From UBA1858 sp045105615 (GTDB lineage: Bacteria > Pseudomonadota > Gammaproteobacteria > UBA4575): a DNA stretch of 64,000 nucleotides. Positions 45,608-53,478 of this stretch are shown piece after piece. Within the stretch, counting starts at the first letter, position 1. Every line of letters starts with the position of its first letter. The position numbers and the translations under genes are program-made. The stretch spans positions 1 to 64,000 of the forward strand of contig JBGCDS010000030.1 of NCBI GenBank assembly GCA_045105615.1. The letters run 5' to 3'. The notes beneath the pieces were generated by a model. The model was given only the letters and a program-made list of their open reading frames with translations, was not told the DNA's origin and made no database searches.

Positions 45608-47248
45608 TTAGTTGTCTACTGATCGACCCTTCAAAGCAAACATGCCTCGAGGTCTTTTTTGGATGAATAAAATAATTAATACCAGCACAATTATTTTTGC
45701 TAACACAGCACCGGTGACTGGCTCGAGATATTTATTAGCAATACCTAAAGTCATTGCACCAAATAATGTGCCCCATAAATTTCCCACACCGCCAAACACA
45801 ACAACCATGAATGAATCAATGATATAGGCTTGACCTAAGTTAGGCCCCACGTTAGTTAGCTGGCTAAGTGCAACACCAGCAATCCCTGCAATACCTGAGC
45901 CTAAACCAAAAGTGAATGCGTCTACCCAGTCTGTTCTTATGCCCATAGCCTTTGCCATTGAACGATTTTGAGTAACAGCTCTGACCTGCAAGCCAAATTT
46001 AGATTTGTTGAGTAGCAGCATTAGCCCAACAAGTACAAGTAAGGCAAATATAATGATGTAGAGACGATTGTAGGTAAGGGATAAGGCTGGGTTAATTTCA
46101 AGTGAGCCACTCATCCAATCTGGAGTAGAGACCGCACGATTTTGTGGCGAAATAAGTGTGCGTACTGCCTGCTGTAAAATTAAGCTAATACCAAAAGTTG
46201 CCAATAAGGTTTCTAGTGGACGTCCATAGAGAAATCTTATAACACCACGTTCTATACCAATACCAACAAGCCCTGTGAATACAAAGGCAGTGGGTATAGA
46301 GATAAGGATGGAATATTCAATATGATTGGGGAGTAATAGTTGCACTATGTAAGTGGTGTAAGCACCTAGCATTAGCATTTCACCGTGTGCCATGTTGATC
46401 ACGCCCATGACGCCAAAGGTGATTGCTAAACCTACAGCAATGAGCAGTAAGACAGATCCTAAACTAACACCAAAAAATATATTTTCTACTTGTTTATATA
46501 TGCCAACGCTGGATTCAATTTTTCTCAATGAGGTGTGAATTTCATGGGTAAGTTCTTGAGATTTTGTTGTTTGTGTTTTATTAGAAAGGCTTTTTTCTAG
46601 TTCTTTTAATGCAACGCGTACTTCAGGGTAAAGCGAATCTGATAACGCCTTTATTGAGTCAAGTTTTTTCTCATGTATGGGAGAGTTTAATTGATTGATT
46701 GATATGGCTGTTTGTAATGCACTGATCACGTTTTTGTTTTTTTCTACAGTGAGTCGTTGTTTTAATATGGAGGAAGTTTCATCATCCATATTTTTGAACA
46801 TCTCTACTGCGGCAGATTTCCTAACTTTTGCATCTTTATCAGCTAAACTCAATTGAGCGATAGACGAGTTTAAGGTGCGTCTTAGTTTGTTATTGATGCC
46901 TACTTTTTTGAGCTTTTTCTTAGTTGTTTCGCTTAGCAATTTACCAGTGCTAGCATTAATAATGCTGGCTTTTTTATTTTGAATATCAGCGATGACGATT
47001 AATTTATCATCTTTTCTATAATAAACTTTTCCATCTAATAGCTTAGACAAAACGGTTAGGGATCGTGGGTGTTCTGATTGCTGTATTTTTTTGATAATGA
47101 CAGCTTTTTCATCAAACTTTTTAGTCGTCAGGCTGGCGACTAATTGAGAAAAGTTTAATGGTGTGTCATTAGTATCAATTTCTTCTGCAAGAGAAAATCC
47201 TGCTAGCAGAGAGGAAAATAATAAGATAAATATTAATTTTGACAGCAT
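45608..47248 (-). CDS. urtB: urea ABC transporter permease UrtB with long periplasmic N-terminal region
   Basis: UrtB is a LivH-type permease. The C-terminal 290 residues form the membrane domain (GVINMAHGEMLMLGAYTTY, then RAVTQNRSMAKAMGI and GNLWGTLFGAMTLG). In front lies a signal peptide and a roughly 230-residue Lys-rich helical region, as in many proteobacterial UrtB proteins. The ATG at 47248 (546 residues) is preferred because the upstream ATG at 47278 lies inside the loop of a hairpin after urtA. Neither start has a good ribosome binding site. Confidence 0.93.
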   Translation of the reverse strand: MLSKLIFILLFSSLLAGFSLAEEIDTNDTPLNFSQLVASLTTKKFDEKAVIIKKIQQSEHPRSLTVLSKLLDGKVYYRKDDKLIVIADIQNKKASIINASTGKLLSETTKKKLKKVGINNKLRRTLNSSIAQLSLADKDAKVRKSAAVEMFKNMDDETSSILKQRLTVEKNKNVISALQTAISINQLNSPIHEKKLDSIKALSDSLYPEVRVALKELEKSLSNKTQTTKSQELTHEIHTSLRKIESSVGIYKQVENIFFGVSLGSVLLLIAVGLAITFGVMGVINMAHGEMLMLGAYTTYIVQLLLPNHIEYSILISIPTAFVFTGLVGIGIERGVIRFLYGRPLETLLATFGISLILQQAVRTLISPQNRAVSTPDWMSGSLEINPALSLTYNRLYIIIFALLVLVGLMLLLNKSKFGLQVRAVTQNRSMAKAMGIRTDWVDAFTFGLGSGIAGIAGVALSQLTNVGPNLGQAYIIDSFMVVVFGGVGNLWGTLFGAMTLGIANKYLEPVTGAVLAKIIVLVLIILFIQKRPRGMFALKGRSVDN

Positions 47249-47267
47249 TTTAATTATTATTATGAAA

Positions 47268-47291
47268 GGGCGTTCCATTATTAGAACGCCC
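47268..47291 (-). terminator. urtA-urtB intergenic hairpin (attenuator)
   Basis: A perfect 8-bp GC-rich inverted repeat (GGGCGTTC and GAACGCCC, 8-base loop) lies 41 bases after the urtA stop. On the minus strand it is followed by TTTC and an AT-rich run. Partial termination here would give much more binding protein than permease mRNA, a common design in ABC importers. Confidence 0.7.
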
Positions 47292-47332
47292 GATTTGTAA
47301 CGAGAGTGTTTAGTTACCTAACCATCTATAGG

Positions 47333-48610
47333 TTAGTAATTTTGTCCTGAACACTTCTTAGTTTCAGTGTTGAAGTTACCGCAGTTGATTGCCGGATCAG
47401 CCCAATCAGATACAATCAATGCACTTTCTGGAAGGTAATCCGTCCAGGCATCACCTTTAACTTCACCATCAGTTGACCAAACAATTTCAAATTGGCCGTC
47501 ATCTTGTATCTCACCTATTAGAACGGGTTTAGATAAATGGTGGTTTGTATTCATCACTGCAGTACCGCCTGTTAAGTTTGGAATTTCCAATCCGTACATA
47601 GCAGGGCGAACTTTATCAACTTCTGTAGTCCCAGCGGTTGTGACAGCTTGTGCCCACATTTTGAAACCAATGTATGTGGCTTCCATTGGATCGTTGGTTA
47701 CGCGCTCTTCGTTACCAATAAACGTTTGCCATGCTTCAATGAATTGATCATTTACTTCGCTTTCAGCACTTTGAAAGTAATTCCATGCCGCAAGGTGTCC
47801 AACTAATGGTGTGGTATCAATACCCGAAAGTTCTTCTTCTCCAACCGAGAATGCAACTACCGGAATATCTTCTGCTGACATGCCTTGATTACCTAACTCT
47901 TTGTAGAATGGTACGTTTGCATCTCCATTAATAGTTGAGACAACCGCTGTTTTCTTGCCTGCAGAACCAAATTGCTTAATGTCAGAAACAATTGTTTGCC
48001 AATCAGAGTGACCGAAAGGTGTGTAGTTGATCATAATATCTTTTTCATCAACACCTTTAAGCTTCAAATAGGCTTCTAGAATTTTGTTGGTTGTACGTGG
48101 ATATACATAATCCGTTCCTGCAAGTACCCAACGTTCAACACCGCCATCCATTAAGTAATCAACGGCTGGAATGGCCTGCTGGTTTGGTGAAGCACCTGTG
48201 TAGAACACATTTTTAGATGATTCTTCGCCCTCGTACTGAACTGGATAGAATAAAAGTCCATTTAATTCTTCAACAACTGGAAGCACCGACTTTCTTGATA
48301 CTGATGTCCAGCAACCGAAAATCACATCTACTTTATGAACTTCGATTAATTCTCGCATTTTCTCAGCGAATAAAGGCCAGTCTGATGCTGGGTCTACAAC
48401 AACCGCTTCTAACTGCTTGCCTAAAAGGCCGCCTGCTTTATTTTGTTCCTCAATCATCATTAACACAGTGTCTTTTAGTGTTGTTTCACTAATTGCCATA
48501 GTGCCGGATAACGAGTGAAGCACGCCTACTTTTATAGTGTCTGAGAATGCGTTTGATGACCATGCAATCATCGCAACACATAACACTGACCACAAACTCA
48601 ACTTTTTCAT
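47333..48610 (-). CDS. urtA: urea ABC transporter substrate-binding protein UrtA
   Basis: UrtA is the periplasmic receptor of the urea importer. The 425-residue precursor has a Sec signal peptide (about 1-23, cleavage after SNAFS). The type I binding-protein fold is evident (KVGVLHSLSGTMAISE, then VIFGCWTSVSRKSVLPVVE, LLFYPVQYEGEE), and these segments are those of UrtA/FmdD-type receptors. It is first in the urtABCDE block. Urea genes in other bacteria are usually nitrogen-regulated, but no NtrC/sigma-54 promoter could be read upstream. Confidence 0.96.
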   Translation of the reverse strand: MKKLSLWSVLCVAMIAWSSNAFSDTIKVGVLHSLSGTMAISETTLKDTVLMMIEEQNKAGGLLGKQLEAVVVDPASDWPLFAEKMRELIEVHKVDVIFGCWTSVSRKSVLPVVEELNGLLFYPVQYEGEESSKNVFYTGASPNQQAIPAVDYLMDGGVERWVLAGTDYVYPRTTNKILEAYLKLKGVDEKDIMINYTPFGHSDWQTIVSDIKQFGSAGKKTAVVSTINGDANVPFYKELGNQGMSAEDIPVVAFSVGEEELSGIDTTPLVGHLAAWNYFQSAESEVNDQFIEAWQTFIGNEERVTNDPMEATYIGFKMWAQAVTTAGTTEVDKVRPAMYGLEIPNLTGGTAVMNTNHHLSKPVLIGEIQDDGQFEIVWSTDGEVKGDAWTDYLPESALIVSDWADPAINCGNFNTETKKCSGQNY

Positions 48611-48677
48611 TTAATTCTCCAGTGGTTAATATTCGAAGTTCTAAAATAGGGCGTGCATCATGTTCGGCTACTTGGCC

Positions 48678-48699
48678 GCATTATCATTGTGCGTAATGC
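48678..48699. promoter_or_regulatory. inverted repeat upstream of urtA (possible operator)
   Basis: GCATTA and TAATGC arms with a 10-base spacer form a dyad of about two helical turns, 68-89 bases upstream of the urtA start. The form is that of a dimeric regulator's binding site, but it does not match an NtrC box that I know. Confidence 0.35.
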
Positions 48700-49057
48700 C
48701 CATAGTTAGGTCTCTTCACGTTCTGTGCCATAAATTTTTTTGCATGATTAAAATATTGAATTGTTTCTTTAAGTGAATGAAATATATATAGATATCCTAT
48801 AGGTATATTTTCAAAGAAGTGGCTATTCTGAATCTTGAAGGTATTGGTCGCGTATTAAATGCACTAAAATAGAGCGTAATAGCAATTAAACGCGCATAAA
48901 TAGTGCGAAGTGAAGATTTTATAGAGAATAACTATTCTAACAGTGCTTTAAATATCGTATTACCAAGTTTTAATGATTTTATGTTATTTGTATAGGTTTC
49001 GGTTAAGTAGTGATAATTGGTAACTAACTGAAAATAAATAATAAATTATATTAAATC

Positions 49058-49122
49058 TGTACATTGAGGTATTATTTATAAGATTTATGCTTTATGTACA
49101 CATGTACAAATCCATGTGTATA
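49058..49122 (+). promoter_or_regulatory. cluster of TGTACA boxes upstream of the MerR-type gene
   Basis: TGTACA occurs at 49058-49063, 49095-49100 and 49103-49108, with TGTATA at 49117-49122. TGTACA-type boxes are the reported target form for LitR/PplR-like MerR regulators, as far as I recall. The last box ends 44 bases before the coding start, suggesting autoregulation. The spacing does not fit a single known box exactly. Confidence 0.5.
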
Positions 49123-49166
49123 GCGTTAGTATAAGCAATACAAATGTAAACGTAGGGAATAATGTT

Positions 49167-50165
49167 ATGGAAACACAAATTAGTAACGACGAATATAAGA
49201 TTGGTGCTGTATCTAAAATTACAGGGATAGGTACAGAAACCTTACGCGCATGGGAGCGTCGCTATCATGCAGTTGTGCCAAGTCGTTCTGAGTCAGGTGA
49301 CCGCGTTTACAATAGTGAAGATTTGGCAAAATTGTTTTTACTGAAGAATTTATCTGATGCGGGCAATTCAATTGGCACCATCGCAAGACTTTCTACTCAA
49401 GAACTCAAGAGTAAATGGGAAAATAGCATACAGTTAAGCGAGCTAGGCTCGAATCAATTCAATATTCATGAAAGTCATGAAATGACAAGCAGTCAAGCTT
49501 GCCGTGTACTATTGCTTGGAGAGGATTTCCCTTTGAGGGTGCTGGATGGGATGTCTGATTTTAAGGGCATTGAGTTGCTTGGCCATGTTGATTCTATCGA
49601 AGACTGGAAACAAACTGATCTAACCTCATTAGTGAATGTCGCTATTATTGAGCGACCGACCATAAATAAAGAGACAAGGAAATATGTATCCAAGCTGCTA
49701 AAGGAAATGGGTGTTTGGCATGTCATAGTCTTATATGGATTCGGTTCTCAATTAGAGATTAATCAATTGCAAAGTCCGCAGGTAAGCGCAATTAGGTCGT
49801 CGATTGATGTTTATGAATTGGCTCGCTTGTGTATAGATCGATCTGGGGGTGACTCAAAGAATTTGGTCGTTTCTAGTGGTTCAACTGTGTTCGATGAAGA
49901 TTCTATTCCTACGCGGCGATACAGTGCTAAACAGTTAGGAAACTTGGCGAGAATATCTTCGCCAATTCAATGTGAATGTCCCAAACATTTGTCTGACTTG
50001 ATTAAGAGCTTGGTTGCATTTGAAATTTATAGTGCTGAATGTGAGAGTAAAAATGATCGTGATGCTGATTTGCATGCGTATCTACATGCTACCTCAGCGC
50101 AATCTCGCGCTATCCTTGAAGATGCGCTGGCTCATATAATTAAGCATGAGAATATACAGATTTAA
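49167..50165 (+). CDS. MerR-family transcriptional regulator
   Basis: From the ATG at 49167 (AGGGA nearby) the protein is 332 residues. It has an N-terminal MerR helix-turn-helix (YKIGAVSKITGIGTETLRAWERRY, 10-33; then VYNSEDLAKLFLLKNL). A Rossmann-like middle (about 110-230) follows, then a C-terminal helical segment (IQCECPKHLSDLIKSLVAFEIYSAECE) seen in LitR/CarH-like relatives of Pseudomonas. No cobalamin-binding DxHxxG-type motif is visible, so the ligand, if any, is unknown. A GTG at 49116 is a poorer start. Confidence 0.85.
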   Translation: METQISNDEYKIGAVSKITGIGTETLRAWERRYHAVVPSRSESGDRVYNSEDLAKLFLLKNLSDAGNSIGTIARLSTQELKSKWENSIQLSELGSNQFNIHESHEMTSSQACRVLLLGEDFPLRVLDGMSDFKGIELLGHVDSIEDWKQTDLTSLVNVAIIERPTINKETRKYVSKLLKEMGVWHVIVLYGFGSQLEINQLQSPQVSAIRSSIDVYELARLCIDRSGGDSKNLVVSSGSTVFDEDSIPTRRYSAKQLGNLARISSPIQCECPKHLSDLIKSLVAFEIYSAECESKNDRDADLHAYLHATSAQSRAILEDALAHIIKHENIQI

Positions 50166-50523
50166 ATGTTATTTAATCGGATGAATTGCTACGTTGATTT
50201 GGTTGCTTTTCGATAGGCAATTACTTTGTGATGATTTTTGCATAAGTAGCTTAAAAGTAACTGTTTGATTGTTTGAGGTATCATAATTTCGTCTGCTTTT
50301 TGTCTCGTCTAAGTATTTCCTTTTTGCGCTACATTTTATAGTGATTTTTTTTGGACTTGTTGCTATTCCACTTAGCCAAGAGCTAATTACGCTCATCAGA
50401 TTCCATGATAACGTCAAGATGTTGATTGTTATGTTGCTCGCCAATGGAGTCGATCATCGATTTTAATCAAGAAACGGTGACTAAAATTATATCAATAATT
50501 TAATTAATAACATGGTGGGTAAA
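50166..50523 (+). other. gene-free stretch between the MerR-type and NERD-like genes
   Basis: About 358 bases of AT-rich sequence. An open reading frame on the minus strand (50169-50444) has low-complexity, Lys/Ser/Asn-rich content and no ribosome binding site, so I do not call it. No clear terminator or promoter was found. Confidence 0.5.
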
Positions 50524-51300
50524 ATGCAGTCGGAAAACGTAGCGGAATATGATGAGGTGCTTGATGAGGATCAAGTCAATCATCAAGATAGTATTGTACG
50601 TGAAAAGTTAGATCAAAGAATTCGTCCATACTTTTTGATTACAGGGTTTCTGTTTGCTTTTCTTTTGCTGGAAACATATCGTTGGTATATGGGTGTTCCG
50701 CCTATGCCGATAGTAGTGCTTGGGTTGTTTATTGCATCAGTAGTATTTGTTGCGTATCAACTTGCAGATTACAAAGATCACTTTCGTTTTTTACGTCTAG
50801 GTAAGCAGGGTGAGCCGCAGCTGCAAGACGCAATTAAGTTGCATAGCGATCAAACGGGTAGTACGGTTTATAAAGAGGTTGTGATGGGTAAGCAAAAAAT
50901 TGATTATGTTATTGCTAATCAATCTGGTGTCGTGCTTATTAATGTTTGTGACTGGCGTACGCCTTCCAATGACGAGGCAATTATTAATTATGGTGACGAG
51001 CAGATTCTGCTTAACGGATATAGACCGGATGCAAACCCAATAGAACCACTTAAAAATGTTAAGCAATGGATTGAAAATAAGCTCTATGCAAGCCTTGGTA
51101 AGCCAATTGATGTGGAATGCTTGGTTGTATTTCCAGAATGGTTCGTAAGGTCAGCAAGAGAGCATGTTGTTGTTCGAGTGATTAACCCTCGTGAACTTGG
51201 AAAAGTGCTAGAAGAGCGAACTAATGTTTTATCAGATAATGATAAGACGTTACTTAACTACAATATCTCTAAGCTTATTAATAAGAAGATAAGTAGCTAA
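50524..51300 (+). CDS. membrane-anchored NERD-like (nuclease-related) protein with degenerate active site
   Basis: The 258-residue protein (start at 50524, preceded by GGTGGG) has two TM helices (about 36-51 and 61-80) and a cytoplasmic NERD-type domain (about 93-210, with GKQGEPQLQDAI, KQKIDYVIANQSGVVLIN). The Asp of the core (Asp127) is kept. The expected Glu-x-Lys reads Asn140-Val-Cys142, so nuclease activity is unlikely. The function is unknown. An alternative start at 50512 adds four residues. Confidence 0.7.
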   Translation: MQSENVAEYDEVLDEDQVNHQDSIVREKLDQRIRPYFLITGFLFAFLLLETYRWYMGVPPMPIVVLGLFIASVVFVAYQLADYKDHFRFLRLGKQGEPQLQDAIKLHSDQTGSTVYKEVVMGKQKIDYVIANQSGVVLINVCDWRTPSNDEAIINYGDEQILLNGYRPDANPIEPLKNVKQWIENKLYASLGKPIDVECLVVFPEWFVRSAREHVVVRVINPRELGKVLEERTNVLSDNDKTLLNYNISKLINKKISS

Positions 51301-51319
51301 CTTTATGAATATGATATAT

Positions 51320-51348
51320 CAAGCACGGGTTATGAAAACTCGTGCTTG
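51320..51348. terminator. hairpin between convergent genes (bidirectional terminator candidate)
   Basis: CAAGCACG and CGTGCTTG (8 bp) flank a 13-base loop between the stop codons of the NERD-like gene and the ferredoxin gene. The position suits both transcripts, but T-tracts are weak on both sides. Confidence 0.5.
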
Positions 51349-51359
51349 AATGATTAGCC

Positions 51360-51674
51360 CTAGTTAATCGAGCCTTGCTCAAAATCTACTTCTACTTCAA
51401 TATCGCTTTGAAGCCTTGATTGACAAGCTAGAACCATGCCGCTCTTCAATTGCTCGCCATCTAGCACGTAAGAAAAATCATTTAGTGGTTTAATCTTTCC
51501 GCTCTTAATCGTCGCACGACATGAACCGCAGCTTCCTACGCGACAATCATGTGGCCATTCAATCCCTGCATTTAATGCAGCTTGTAATAGATTGATTCCG
51601 CCGGTCACTTCGAAACTTTGTCCCGTATTAACAATAGTGGCTGTGAAATCTTTCTTTTTTCCTAATCCAAACAT
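51360..51674 (-). CDS. 2Fe-2S ferredoxin
   Basis: A plant-type [2Fe-2S] electron carrier of 104 residues. The cluster ligands are in CRVGSCGSC (Cys44, Cys49, Cys52) and the distal Cys in ACQSRL (about 83). It resembles ferredoxin domains of oxygenase reductases but has no fused reductase domain. The redox partner is not evident nearby. It stands alone, convergent with the NERD-like gene. Confidence 0.88.
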   Translation of the reverse strand: MFGLGKKKDFTATIVNTGQSFEVTGGINLLQAALNAGIEWPHDCRVGSCGSCRATIKSGKIKPLNDFSYVLDGEQLKSGMVLACQSRLQSDIEVEVDFEQGSIN

Positions 51675-51791
51675 TTGTAATCTCCAAGCTTAATTACGTC
51701 CAGTGTATTGCCCTAAAGACTAGTAAGGGCGGTATATGGTAATAATAAGTTTTAAATTTAACGAAACTTATCGGCAGTTTTAAGTGCCAAA

Positions 51792-51968
51792 TTATTTTGT
51801 AGAAATATTAAAAGGTAGGTAAGCCGGACACCATGCGGATACTCCAGTGAATACCAATACTATTCCAATAATTCCCCACCATGATGAAAGGGCAAACCCG
51901 ATTCCTATGATGAGTAGGCCAATGAGGATTCTGGCCATTCTTTCTGTATCGCCTACATTGCATGTCAT
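51792..51968 (-). CDS. small DUF2892 (YgaP-like) inner-membrane protein
   Basis: The 58-residue product starts MTCNVGDTERMARILIG and has two hydrophobic helices (about 12-28 and 31-46) joined by SSWWG. It ends with WCPAY, a Pro-x-Asn stretch and ST. These are the family features of DUF2892 proteins (Cys-Asn-Val-Gly start, Cys-Pro near the end). AAGG lies 9 bases before the ATG. The family often occurs beside rhodanese or sulfur-handling genes. The role is unknown. It is too short for common ORF cut-offs. Confidence 0.85.
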   Translation of the reverse strand: MTCNVGDTERMARILIGLLIIGIGFALSSWWGIIGIVLVFTGVSAWCPAYLPFNISTK

Positions 51969-52156
51969 AATTAAATACCTTAAATTAAATAGTGTTATTG
52001 AGTGAGTTTATACTAAATTGCTACTAAATCTAAGCCTAATTCTACCTCGTATAAGTAACGAGACCTAGCTAGAATAGCGTGTTCGTACAGGATAATCTTA
52101 ATACTCAGATCATTTCATATGTAATTGATGGAAAAGCAGAAAATATCGAATAAATT

Positions 52157-52711
52157 ATGAAAGATAATAGTGTTAAGCCAGGTCTAGTCATTATGAATAC
52201 GAAAGAGCAAGGATTTGAATCCATGGTTCATGCCTATTCGAAGGACCTTTATAGGTATGGGTATTGGCTGAGCAAGGATAATGGGATAGCAGAAGACCTG
52301 GTGCAAGAGACGTTTTTGCGAGCATGGCGAGCAATCGATTCTTTAAACGATGCAAAAGCGGCAAAAAGTTGGCTTTTCACAATTTTACGACGTGAAAATG
52401 CACGTCGATTTGAGAAAAAGAGTGCTCAAGCTGAATTGACAACGCTCGATGATGAAATGGTGGAAATATTTGCGACTGTCGATGACGATTTTGCGAACGT
52501 TGATAATATTGCTGTTCGCGCAGCATTACGCCAATTGCCAGCATCCTATGCCGAGCCGTTGGTTTTACAGGTGATTGGTGGTTATTCGTGTGACGAAATT
52601 GCGACCATTATCGATGCTAAGCCAGGCGCGGTGATGACTCGAGTTTTCAGAGCCAGACAAAAATTAAGAAAGCTATTAGAAGAGGAAGAGACCAGAATGG
52701 TCTCAATATAG
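52157..52711 (+). CDS. ECF-type RNA polymerase sigma factor
   Basis: A group IV sigma factor of 184 residues. Region 2 (YRYGYWLSKDNGIAEDLVQETFLRAWRAI, about 31-59) and region 4 with the helix-turn-helix (LRQLPASYAEPLVLQVIGGYSCDEIATIID, about 124-153) are clear. The next gene, 2 bases on, encodes a probable anti-sigma factor. The start may instead be at 52193. Neither has a strong ribosome binding site. The signal it answers cannot be read from sequence. Confidence 0.92.
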   Translation: MKDNSVKPGLVIMNTKEQGFESMVHAYSKDLYRYGYWLSKDNGIAEDLVQETFLRAWRAIDSLNDAKAAKSWLFTILRRENARRFEKKSAQAELTTLDDEMVEIFATVDDDFANVDNIAVRAALRQLPASYAEPLVLQVIGGYSCDEIATIIDAKPGAVMTRVFRARQKLRKLLEEEETRMVSI

Positions 52712-52713
52712 AT

Positions 52714-53421
52714 ATGGATGATATGAATTGTTTAGCGGCAAGACGCATTATTACTACCGATATCACTGATAAAAGCAATGCTTTTGTTCAGCATGTTGCT
52801 AGTTGCTCGACTTGTAAATCTTTTTATGAGAAGCAACTTAAGTTTAATGCGGTCTTAAAGAAAGCGGTTGATATTGATGTTCCAGAAGGTTTGGCTTCAC
52901 GTATTCTAGTTGAACATAGTCTCAATAAGAGAAAGCAAGGCAATCAAAAGTACCGTTGGAGTGCAATCGCAGCTAGTGTCATGTTGGTATTTGCTGTCTC
53001 AATTGTTTCTACGTTTAATACACAGCCTGCGATTGCAGGTGTGATTTTAGAACATGCACATGATGAGCTTTGGGTGTTGGAAGACAAGGATCACGTGACT
53101 TTAGAAAGTCTAAATCAATTATTAAAGCCGCATGGTGTGAAAGCGGATGATAATATTGGCTATGCGACACATGCGGGTAATTGCATCATCCAAGGTAAAG
53201 TGGGTGTGCATATTGTTTTTGCTGGTGAAAATGCGCCGGTGACATTGATTGTTTTCCCTGAACCTTTAGACCATAAAGAAAGTGTCCGTATAAGTGATCA
53301 TTTTTTTAAAGGTGTTTTGATGGGAACTAACAAAGGAACGTTAGCATTATTGTCTGAAGATGAAGAATCTTTGAAGAAATTTGAGGCTAGATTAAATACT
53401 TCTTTGATGACGTTTATCTAA
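52714..53421 (+). CDS. DUF3379-type zinc anti-sigma factor
   Basis: This is a 235-residue bitopic protein, the probable cognate inhibitor of the preceding sigma factor. The N-terminal cytoplasmic domain (about 1-70) has a His-x3-Cys-x2-Cys motif (HVASCSTC, about 27-34), as in zinc anti-sigma domains. One TM helix is at about 86-104. The periplasmic domain of about 125 residues contains a single Cys (NCIIQGK). The 2-base gap to the sigma gene indicates coupled synthesis, and a strong terminator follows. Confidence 0.82.
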   Translation: MDDMNCLAARRIITTDITDKSNAFVQHVASCSTCKSFYEKQLKFNAVLKKAVDIDVPEGLASRILVEHSLNKRKQGNQKYRWSAIAASVMLVFAVSIVSTFNTQPAIAGVILEHAHDELWVLEDKDHVTLESLNQLLKPHGVKADDNIGYATHAGNCIIQGKVGVHIVFAGENAPVTLIVFPEPLDHKESVRISDHFFKGVLMGTNKGTLALLSEDEESLKKFEARLNTSLMTFI

Positions 53422-53445
53422 CTCAAACTAGTTTTTAACTACAAG

Positions 53446-53473
53446 GCGCAGCCGTTTACGGCTGCGCTTTTTT
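53446..53473 (+). terminator. Rho-independent terminator after the sigma/anti-sigma operon
   Basis: GCGCAGCCG (53446-53454), a 4-base loop and CGGCTGCGC (53459-53467) form a 9-bp GC-rich stem followed by six T. It starts 24 bases after the anti-sigma stop and also lies just past the sat stop on the other strand. Confidence 0.92.
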
Positions 53474-53478
53474 ATGTC

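Larger units (their letters stand above)
48611..49166. other. divergent intergenic region, urtA / merR-type gene
   Basis: This gene-free stretch of 556 bases must hold the promoters of the minus-strand urea operon and of the plus-strand regulator. It is very AT-rich. Near urtA is an inverted repeat (GCATTA at 48678-48683 and TAATGC at 48694-48699). Near the regulator are several TGTACA boxes. No ORF of useful length and no sigma-54 site with both -24 and -12 elements is seen. Confidence 0.6.

Noticed and set aside
48722..48735. TGGCAC on the minus strand upstream of urtA as a -24 element
   Set aside because: The position expected for the -12 element reads GTGAA, without the GC doublet, so it is not a sigma-54 promoter.
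50169..50444. Open reading frame of 91 codons on the minus strand
   Set aside because: Low-complexity composition with no ribosome binding site and no recognisable motif. It ends against the MerR gene and looks like chance in AT-rich DNA.
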